DNA from: CAWATZ01 sp963784995
Lineage (GTDB): Bacteria > Planctomycetota > Planctomycetia > Gemmatales > Gemmataceae
Assembly (NCBI GenBank): GCA_963784995.1
Contig: CAWATZ010000004.1
Span: forward strand, 930,001 to 994,000
DNA: 64,000 nt
Direction of reading: 5' to 3'
Position 1 is the stretch's first letter. Every line of letters begins with the position of its first letter. The notes under the pieces were generated by a model. That model was not told the DNA's origin. It made no database searches and was given only the letters and a program-made list of their open reading frames with translations. Positions 55,848-64,000 of the stretch are shown here, piece by piece. Made by a program: the position numbers and the translations under genes.

Positions 55848-56318
55848 CTACTTGTTCTTCCCCGGAGAATCGTCCTCGTAAACGTCGGGCAGCTGATTGC
55901 GCTGCAGAGGGAGCTGGTGAACGTCACTGGGATCGTCGGAGCCGGGATTTTCCCGGGCCTGGCGGAGGATGGCGGCCACCTCGTCGGCGTCCAGGGCCTG
56001 GGTATGCTCGTGGGCGTTGGCCGGCGGCGGCGCATCGGGGCCGAGCAGCACGCGGAACTTGTAGTTGGCGATGCTCAGCTGATCGTTGGGCAGCAGGGCC
56101 GCCCGCCGGACGCGCTGGCCGTTGACCCGGGTGCCGTTGGTGCTGCCCAGGTCGCGCAGCAGCAGCAGGCCATCGGTCTTGACGATGACGCAGTGCATCT
56201 TGGAGACGCTCTTGTGATCCAGGCGGACGTCGCACTCATCCTTGCGGCCGACCACGATCAGGTCCTTGACGATGTCAATCGAGGGCCCCCCTTCCAGAGG
56301 CACCAGCTGGGCTCGCAT
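55848..56318 (-). CDS. FHA domain protein
   Basis: 156 residues. A forkhead-associated phosphothreonine-binding domain fills residues ~5–95: DLIVVGRKDECDVRLDHKSV, SKMHCVIVKTDGLLLLRDLG, STNGTRVNGQRV. The key residues are Gly-Arg in VGRKDE, Ser-Lys-x-His, and Asn-Gly-Thr. The C-terminal 60 residues are acidic and probably disordered. ATG 56318 is chosen because the domain begins there. Partner kinases are plentiful in this lineage (one at 1205). Its final codons overlap a short repeated word (55826–55848). Confidence 0.9.
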   Translation of the reverse strand: MRAQLVPLEGGPSIDIVKDLIVVGRKDECDVRLDHKSVSKMHCVIVKTDGLLLLRDLGSTNGTRVNGQRVRRAALLPNDQLSIANYKFRVLLGPDAPPPANAHEHTQALDADEVAAILRQARENPGSDDPSDVHQLPLQRNQLPDVYEDDSPGKNK

Positions 56319-56454
56319 GGCCACTCCCGCTCCCTTGTGGGGAAAAGACTGAGAGAAGACGCTCCACCTCTTCGTTATACCTCCCTTTCCAGGCAATTCC
56401 AAGCCAAAACGGCCCCCAGGACACACGCCCTCGCACACAGGACACGCGCCCTCG

Positions 56455-56557
56455 CACCCAGGGCTCACGCCCTGGTCTATTGACTGCCGCCCCTTCGGGG
56501 CTAAGAATCAGCCCCGAAGGGGCGGCAGTCAATAGACCAGGGCGTGAGCCCTGGGTG
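56455..56557. terminator. 48-bp perfect palindrome
   Basis: Arms 56455–56502 and 56510–56557 are exact reverse complements around a 7-base loop; the whole is 103 bases. It lies between the divergent FHA (minus) and hydrolase (plus) genes, so it is not a simple terminator. It ends 25 bases before the hydrolase ATG and could affect its mRNA leader. Confidence 0.75.
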
Positions 56558-56582
56558 TAGTGTAGTTTTTCAGGAGATTGGC

Positions 56583-57365
56583 ATGTCCCCGCGGCAATTC
56601 GAGCGTCCCACCCTCACCGTCGGCGGCCGGCTGACCCTGCGCGGCTGTCTGCGCTTCACCGAGACGATCGGTCCCTCGGCGGTACTGTTTGTCCACGGTT
56701 TCGGCTCGCAGTGTGACGGCGAGAAATTCCAGGCCCTGGAAGGCTCCTGTGCCGCGCTCGGCTGGACCCTGGCCGCGTTCAACTTGCGCGGCCACGGCGA
56801 CTCGGACGGCACCCTGGCCGACCTCAGCGGCAGCGCCGTGCAGGAGGACCTGGACGCCATCTGGTCTTACCTGACCGGCCGGGGCGTGCGGAAGCTGTTC
56901 CTGGTCGGCAGCAGCATGGGCGGGTGGGCCGCTGGCTGGTTCGCCGTGCGCCACCCCGAAGTCGTTTCGGCCTGCGCGGCGATTGCCCCGGCCTTTGCCT
57001 TTCCGCGGTTCCGCTGGGAGCGGCTCACCGAGGAGGAACGGCAGCGCTGGCAGCAGCAGCGGCTGGTCCCGGTCCGCAACGAGGCACGCGGCACGGACGA
57101 ACAGCTCGACTTCGCCCTGATCGAGGAGATGCCTCGCTTCCACCCGGGCCTGCTGGCGTCGCGCTGGTCGGGGCCGCTGCTCCTGTTTCACGGCATGCTC
57201 GACGACGTGGTTCCCTTCACGGCCAGCCTGGCCTTTGTCGAGCAGCTGGCGGCGGTGGACGCCGCCCTTGTGCTGTACCGGACGGGGGACCATCGGCTGC
57301 ATTCATTTCGCCACGAGATGGCCCGGGAGATCTGCCAATTCTTCCAGCGCTTCCAGGGTGGTTGA
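56583..57365 (+). CDS. Alpha/beta hydrolase
   Basis: 260 residues; ATG 56583 with CAGGAG upstream. The oxyanion region is AVLFVHGFGSQCDG, nucleophile elbow GSSMGGWAAG, acid in LLLFHGMLDDVVPF and His in RTGDHRLHSF: a full catalytic triad. FNLRGHGDSDGTLADLSGSA is typical of esterase/peptidase-like serine hydrolases. Cytosolic. Substrate unknown. Immediately preceded by a 103-base palindrome. Confidence 0.9.
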   Translation: MSPRQFERPTLTVGGRLTLRGCLRFTETIGPSAVLFVHGFGSQCDGEKFQALEGSCAALGWTLAAFNLRGHGDSDGTLADLSGSAVQEDLDAIWSYLTGRGVRKLFLVGSSMGGWAAGWFAVRHPEVVSACAAIAPAFAFPRFRWERLTEEERQRWQQQRLVPVRNEARGTDEQLDFALIEEMPRFHPGLLASRWSGPLLLFHGMLDDVVPFTASLAFVEQLAAVDAALVLYRTGDHRLHSFRHEMAREICQFFQRFQGG

Positions 57366-57483
57366 CCCCGCACTCAGGAAAGAAATCCCCTTTTGCCCGC
57401 GAGAGAAGTTTCCTTGCGGGCTTGCCTTGCCTATGATGGCTTGCAGACTCGCTCCCTCTTCCGTGCTACCCGAGGACCAACCT

Positions 57484-58851
57484 ATGCTGCATCGTGGCTC
57501 TCTCTCGCGCCGTGGGTTCCTGCAACGCTCCCTGGGCGCTCTGACCGTCGCCGGGCTGCCCGTCTGGTACGCCCAGCAAATCATCGCCGCCGAGGAAGAC
57601 AAGGCCGCCGCGGACCGCAAACCGGTCGCCGCCAATGACAAGCTGGTCATGGGGGCCATCGGCATCGGCAGCCCCCAGAGCCGGGGCCGGGCCATCTATG
57701 GCGAGGCCAGGAAGCAAAAAGGCGTCCTCTACGTCGCCGCCTGCGACGTCGATGGCCGCCACCTGAACAACGCCCTGGGCATGATGAAAAGGGACGGCTT
57801 CTCCGACGCCAGGGGCTATGCCGATTATCGCAAGCTCCTCGAAGACAAGAACATCAACGCCGTCACCATCGCCACGCCGGACCACTGGCACGCCCTCGTC
57901 GCCATCGAGGCGCTGAAGCGCGGCAAGGACGTTTACTGCGAGAAACCGCTGACGCTGACCATCGCCGAGGCGCAGGCGCTGGTCAAGGCCGTCAACAAGT
58001 CCGGCCGGGTGCTCCAGACCGGCAGCCAGCAGCGCTGCGAGATGCGCGGCATGTTCCGCCTCGCCGCCGAGCTGGTGCGCAACAACCGCATCGGCAAGGT
58101 TTCCAAGATCGAGTGCCGGATCGGCGGCAACCCGACCAGCGGCCCGATCCCGGCCGTGGAAGCGCCCAAGGAGCTGGACTGGAATTTCTGGCTGGGGCCG
58201 ACGGCCGAGGTTCCCTACCGGATCAGCAAGGACGGCAAGAAAACCAACTGCCATTACGAGTTCCGCTGGTGGTATGACTACTCCGGCGGCAAGATGACCG
58301 ACTGGGGCGCCCACCATCTGGACATCGCCCAGTGGTGCCTGGGCATGGACGGCAGCGGTCCGGTGGCCATCGAGGCGGTTCAGGCGGACAAGCCCTACAA
58401 GGGCAAGGATGGCTACAATTGCCATCCGCGCTTCGAGGTCAAGTACACCTACGCCAACGGCGTGCCGGTGCTGGCCCAGAGCGACGGCGAGAACGGCGTG
58501 AAAATATACGGCGCGGACGGCAAGTGGATCTTCGTCAGCCGGGGCAAGATCGAGGCCAGCGACAAGAAGCTGCTGGAGGAGCCGCTCAAGGGCGATGCGG
58601 TGCAGCTGTACGACGGCCGACCGACCAACAACATGGCCAACTTCCTCGATTGCGTCAAGTCGGGCAAGAAACCGATCTGCAACGTGACCGTCGGGGCCAG
58701 CTCGGTGATCGTCTGCCATCTCGGCGTCATCGCGCTGCGGACCGGCAAGAAGCTGAAGTGGGACCCCAAGACGCAGGAGTTCCTCGGCGACACGGAGGCC
58801 AACGCGATGCGGAGCCGGCCGTATCGGGCGCCGTGGAAACTGGAGGTGTGA
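57484..58851 (+). CDS. Gfo/Idh/MocA family oxidoreductase (Tat-exported)
   Basis: 455 residues; ATG 57484. The N-terminus SLSRRGFLQRSLGALTVAGL is a twin-arginine signal. The Rossmann part has MGAIGIGSPQSRGRAIYG, then NAVTIATPDHWHALVAIEAL and VYCEKPLT (the EKP motif). The substrate domain contains LDWNFWLGPTAEVPY, FRWWYDYSGGKMTDWGAHH with the DWGAHHLD catalytic block. Expected to be an NAD(P)-dependent sugar or polyol dehydrogenase acting in the periplasm, typical of the many planctomycete paralogues. Substrate unknown. Confidence 0.93.
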   Translation: MLHRGSLSRRGFLQRSLGALTVAGLPVWYAQQIIAAEEDKAAADRKPVAANDKLVMGAIGIGSPQSRGRAIYGEARKQKGVLYVAACDVDGRHLNNALGMMKRDGFSDARGYADYRKLLEDKNINAVTIATPDHWHALVAIEALKRGKDVYCEKPLTLTIAEAQALVKAVNKSGRVLQTGSQQRCEMRGMFRLAAELVRNNRIGKVSKIECRIGGNPTSGPIPAVEAPKELDWNFWLGPTAEVPYRISKDGKKTNCHYEFRWWYDYSGGKMTDWGAHHLDIAQWCLGMDGSGPVAIEAVQADKPYKGKDGYNCHPRFEVKYTYANGVPVLAQSDGENGVKIYGADGKWIFVSRGKIEASDKKLLEEPLKGDAVQLYDGRPTNNMANFLDCVKSGKKPICNVTVGASSVIVCHLGVIALRTGKKLKWDPKTQEFLGDTEANAMRSRPYRAPWKLEV

Positions 58852-58877
58852 CAGGCGAGCGGCAGACACACTCTGTT

Positions 58878-59024
58878 GCGACCCCTGCCGGCTTGCCCGG
58901 CAGGTGAAGGAGGTCAGCAGCTAGAAAGGAAAAGATAAAATGTTCCTCCTTCTCTCTAGCTGGTGACCTCCTTCTCTCTAGCTGGTGACCTCCTTCACCT
59001 GCCGGGCAAGCCGGCAGGGGTCGC
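58878..59024. mobile_element. Palindromic MITE-like element, copy 2
   Basis: 147 bases with 47-bp terminal inverted repeats (58878–58924 and 58978–59024, one mismatch). Inside, a 22-base word is tandemly duplicated (58950–58971 and 58972–58993). Its arms share a core with copy 1 at 54161–54312. The remaining 59025–59290 shows only promoter-type sequence. Confidence 0.75.
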
Positions 59025-59290
59025 ATCCTGGCACACGCCTGGTTTCCCTCTGATTCGGCCGGCACACGTGGAAAATCCCTCCGCCAAGGTCTGTTTTTGC
59101 CACCCGGGAAGGAGCCGAGCCTTGCATCTCACCGGATAGCCCCCTAAACTAATGGTGTATCCTTGTTTTTCCTCTGGAAACAGCAGACGCCAGCAGTTTT
59201 CCTCCGTGCCTGCTCCCGGCGATCCGGCGCGGATTGAACCCCACTTGCAACGGTTCCCCCGGGTGGAACAGTCGGGGGGCGGATTGAAAC

Positions 59291-61339
<2,049 letters not shown>

Positions 61340-61345
61340 GACAAC

Positions 61346-61431
61346 CCCCCGGGTTGCGCTGCGCTCCACCCAGGGCTTCATTCCCAAAACGTGGAGTAAA
61401 GCCCCGGGTGGAGCGCAGCGCAACCCGGGGG
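61346..61431. terminator. 32-bp palindrome after the sigma-54 activator
   Basis: Arms 61346–61377 and 61400–61431 pair with one mismatch, starting 7 bases after the stop codon. A role in ending or protecting the transcript is likely. Confidence 0.75.
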
Positions 61432-61583
61432 TGTGTGGAGGGTGCCGGGAGACAACCTCATTCCCAAATCCCTGCCTGTCTTTTCATTTCGTGCTTGCCA
61501 GCCGTCAAAACCGCGGCTACCATACCAGATAGAAGTGAGGAGGCGTTCTCACTTCCGACACGGTCCATACTGGGAGAGTGGTC

Positions 61584-62738
61584 ATGTCCGTGCTTCCTCG
61601 AGGTCTGGTTTTCCTGGTTCTGGCCGGGATTCTCGTTCTGACGGCTGACACCGCCCAGGCGCAGCCAGCCGCTTCCCCCTCCGGGGTTGCTCCGATGCCG
61701 GTCGGCAATCCGGGCACTCAAATGGGTGCTCTTAGCAACCCCTATCTGGGCGGCGGCTCCTACCCGTCGATCGGCGGACTGAGCAACGGGGGTTACGGCG
61801 GCGGCGGCGGGTATGGTTACTTTCCGCCCTATTACAACCCGTGGATGATGCCCTACCTGAGTCCCAGCGCCTCCTATCTGTTTGGAGCGGCAAGCATCAC
61901 GCAGGCCAACGCCCAGTACATGCTGACGCTCCAGCAGGCGCGCTTGCAGGCCGCCTATGCCAACCAGGCCAAGATCGACGTGCGCCGCCGGCTGTTCGAT
62001 CAGCTGGCCTACGAGCGGGCCTACTTCCTGGCCAACTTCTCCCCCGAGGTGGTGCGGAAACGCGAAATGGACATTGCCCTGAGCGAAGCACGCAACAAAC
62101 CGCCGCAGGTCAAGATCTTGTCGGCCGACTCCCTGAACAGTCTGCTGGCGCATCTGATCGAGCAGCAGGGGAAAGGCCAGCGGGGTCCGCGGGTGGACCT
62201 GCCCGAGGACATCCTGAAACGCATCAACGTGAGCAATGGCACCGGGGCGAACATTGGTCTTCTCAAGGACGGTGCCAAACTGGAATGGCCCCTGGCCCTG
62301 CAGCAGGCTGAGCTGAGAGAAGTCGAAAAGCGCCTGGCCGACAACATCGCCCTGGCGGTTAAAGAGGTGAAGTTCAACAACCCTCTGGGGCGCGGTCTGG
62401 GTACGGACATCGCGGAAGACTTGGGGAAGCTCACCAGGGACGTGGATAACATGTGTGCCAACGGGAGCATGGGTTCGTCGCAGTACGTCGAGGCCCGCCG
62501 GTATCTCAACCAGCTGAACACAGCCGTCAAGGCGCTGACCGATCCCCACGCCGTCAACTTCTTCAATGATACGTGGAAGGCCAAGGGCAGCACGGTCGCC
62601 GAGCTGGTCAAGAACATGGACGAATCCGGCCTGCGCTTCGCTCCTGCCACGCGGGGGGACGAGGCCGCCTACCGGGCCCTGCACTCCAAACTGGTTTCCT
62701 ACGACGCGAACATCACCACCACGGCCAGCGGCAACTGA
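61584..62738 (+). CDS. Exported Gly-rich hypothetical protein
   Basis: 384 residues; ATG 61584 with GGGAGAG upstream. Signal peptide LVFLVLAGILVLTADTAQAQ. A Gly/Tyr/Pro-rich segment follows (GGYGGGGGYGYFPPYYNPWM), then a mostly helical domain (ANAQYMLTLQQARLQAAYAN, VRRRLFDQLAYERAYFLANF, EDILKRINVSNGTG). No family recognised, though similar exported proteins are frequent in Gemmata-like genomes. It ends at its own terminator. Confidence 0.75.
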   Translation: MSVLPRGLVFLVLAGILVLTADTAQAQPAASPSGVAPMPVGNPGTQMGALSNPYLGGGSYPSIGGLSNGGYGGGGGYGYFPPYYNPWMMPYLSPSASYLFGAASITQANAQYMLTLQQARLQAAYANQAKIDVRRRLFDQLAYERAYFLANFSPEVVRKREMDIALSEARNKPPQVKILSADSLNSLLAHLIEQQGKGQRGPRVDLPEDILKRINVSNGTGANIGLLKDGAKLEWPLALQQAELREVEKRLADNIALAVKEVKFNNPLGRGLGTDIAEDLGKLTRDVDNMCANGSMGSSQYVEARRYLNQLNTAVKALTDPHAVNFFNDTWKAKGSTVAELVKNMDESGLRFAPATRGDEAAYRALHSKLVSYDANITTTASGN

Positions 62739-62772
62739 CCGCCCGGTGCCCGACCCGAATTGACCCTCTCCC

Positions 62773-62805
62773 GGCCAGCCTTTCCCCTGGGAAGGCTGGC
62801 CTTTG
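62773..62805 (+). terminator. Intrinsic terminator
   Basis: Stem GGCCAGCCTT (62773–62782)/AAGGCTGGCC (62792–62801) followed by TTTGC, 35 bases after the stop of the Gly-rich protein gene. Confidence 0.8.
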
Positions 62806-62813
62806 CTATTTCT

Positions 62814-62872
62814 GTAGGTCAGGCTTTCCAGCCTGACGTGGAGGGCGTGTCAGGCTGGAAAGCCTGACCTAC
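62814..62872. repeat. 24-bp palindrome before the RNA ligase gene
   Basis: Arms 62814–62837 and 62849–62872 are exact reverse complements around an 11-base loop. It ends 20 bases before the ATG at 62892. Confidence 0.75.
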
Positions 62873-62891
62873 TTTGCAGGCACGCACGCCC

Positions 62892-64000
62892 ATGGAACTG
62901 CGACTGGATCGTCTGCTGGAATCGCTTCGGCTGCGGCCGGAGGGCCTGCTGGAGGCCATCGACCGGGACCCGCTGCTGCTGAAGAAAGAGAGCAGCGGCC
63001 TGGTGCTGGCCAACGCCAGCCAGGAACTGTACACCCCTCAGGCCGCGCATCAGCTCTTCGCCAAGGGCATCGTCTACCGCCGGCAACCGTATCGGCTCGT
63101 CTCCCTGCCCCTGATCAAGATCTACAATCTCGGCGAAAAGAGCGTCACTCTCGACGACCTGGCCCGGATGGCGGCCGAGCCCGAGGTCCGGCTGCACTTT
63201 CTCCGCAAGGTGGACGGCTCGCTGATCCAGGTGTTCCGGGCGGACGGCCGGGTCTGGTTCACCACGCGCGGTCTGCTCGAGGGGCGCAACGGAACGCCAC
63301 GGAGGGCGGGCGGAACGCCACAGAGGGCGTTCCCTGCAGGCCACGGCCGGCCGACGAGGAGGACGGCAGCTTCGACTACCTCAGCACCGGCGCCGATTGG
63401 CCGCCACCACCTACCCGGCCCTGCTGAGCGAGCCTGCCCTGCTGGAAGAGGCGCACGCTGGTCTTCGAGCTGATCCATCCCGGCGCCCGCAAGGTGACCG
63501 ACTACGGCGACCGCAGCGACCTGGTACTGCTGGCCGGCTTCGATCAGCGCCGGCTGGCGTACCTCCCCTACGCCGAGCTGCGTTCCCTGGCCGCGGCCCA
63601 CGCCTTGCAGCTGGTGGACAACCTGTCGCCGGCGGGGGACACCCTGGCCGAGCAAATCGATCGCCTGCTGGCCTCGCTGGCCGGCACCGATCAGGAAGGC
63701 AGCGTCCTGACCTTTGAGCAGAACGCCGAGGTGATCTACCGGGTCAAGGTGAAATCGCCCGATTACCTGATGCTGATGCGTGCCCTGGCGGAATGCACCT
63801 ACGAGCGCACGGTCGCCCTGCTGGACGCCAACCCCGGCGTCGGCTCCTGGGAAGAGATGGAGGAACTGCTGCGCCGCCAGGGCCGGGAGCAAGTGCCGGA
63901 GGAGGTGCTTGGGTACTTCCGGCCGCATTATCTGCGCTTCCAGGCGTACCTGGCCGACTGCGACCGGCTGCGGCAGTGGGCCGAGCGCGTCCGGGCCGAC
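62892..64000 (+). CDS. T4 Rnl1-like RNA ligase, interrupted, runs off the window
   Basis: ATG 62892. The N-terminal 130 residues match the T4 RNA ligase 1-like family: YRLVSLPLIKIYNLGEKSV, the nucleotidyl-lysine motif RKVDGS (Lys106), and VWFTTRGLLEG. At 63291–63335 a repeated word is inserted, after which homology resumes in another frame (DEEDGSFDYLSTG at 63353), shifts again near 63395 (AATTYPALLSEPALLEE) and near 63452 (RTLVFELIHPGARKVTDYGD), then runs open to the window end (TFEQNAEVIYRVKVKSPDYL). The family repairs RNA breaks via an AMP-lysine intermediate. With an insertion and three frame changes the gene is either inactive or poorly sequenced. Confidence 0.65.
63291..63335. repeat. 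Repeat word inserted in the RNA ligase gene
   Basis: Two near-copies of GGAACGCCACNGAGGGCG in tandem, ending GTTCCC and able to form a hairpin. A related word is at 55826–55848, overlapping the end of the FHA gene. It falls between two blocks of ligase homology. Confidence 0.65.

Overview
The window reads as chromosome from a high-GC planctomycete of the Gemmata/Gemmataceae type. Lineage markers are a DUF1559 prepilin-like protein, a PSCyt1/DUF1549/DUF1553 cytochrome protein, a TIGR02996 leucine-rich-repeat protein, an ECF sigma factor fused to WD40 repeats, a giant Ser/Thr kinase–nSTAND–FGE protein and FHA/GAF/sigma-54 signalling. Assignment is from gene content only; no search was run.

Layout. 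1–1200: mosaic of broken fragments (EF-hand protein, two inverted pieces of a Gfo/Idh/MocA oxidoreductase). 1205–5843: kinase–nSTAND–FGE gene in several frames. 5866–7677: VioB-N-like protein. 8416–13230: tightly coupled five-gene operon (DUF1559 protein, lipoprotein, PhyH-family dioxygenase, MFS transporter, ArsI-like dioxygenase fused to half a methyltransferase). 13436–15328: CgeB-like glycosyltransferase. 15380–17647: ECF sigma factor plus FecR/LamG protein. 17716–20197: phospholipid operon (CDP-alcohol transferase, CdsA, PlsC).

20200–30100 is accessory: a TA-like pair behind a double palindromic operator, a Clp-fold SDH-type protease with a structured leader and a small basic protein, all between a truncated and an intact copy of queE; a solo M41-type peptidase; a zinc-ribbon membrane protein; a HEAT-repeat protein with an embedded CsrA domain; and remnants of an AAA ATPase and a DGQHR protein, the latter cut by a dispersed repeat. 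30249–33206 is the sigma–WD40 fusion. 33350–35455 is A/T-richer and carries a tRNA 3'-end remnant, an IS630 remnant and a two-gene unit ending in a PLD-like protein.

35512–42333 is the most interesting block: a minus-strand operon of a lipoprotein, a ~1377-aa membrane-anchored giant, a MotA/TolQ-like channel subunit and two TolR-like single-pass proteins, which looks like a proton-driven envelope machine I cannot match to a named system.

42748–64000 returns to ordinary planctomycete content: PSD1 protein, LRR protein, two secreted proteins, thioredoxin-like ferredoxin, PMCA-type Ca2+ ATPase, frr–pyrH, FHA protein, alpha/beta hydrolase, Gfo/Idh/MocA oxidoreductase, FHA–GAF–sigma-54 activator, a Gly-rich secreted protein and a T4 Rnl1-like RNA ligase running off the window. 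Long near-perfect palindromes (24–48 bp arms) sit at many gene ends, and at least seven genes need one or more single-base corrections to read through, so sequence quality limits some calls.
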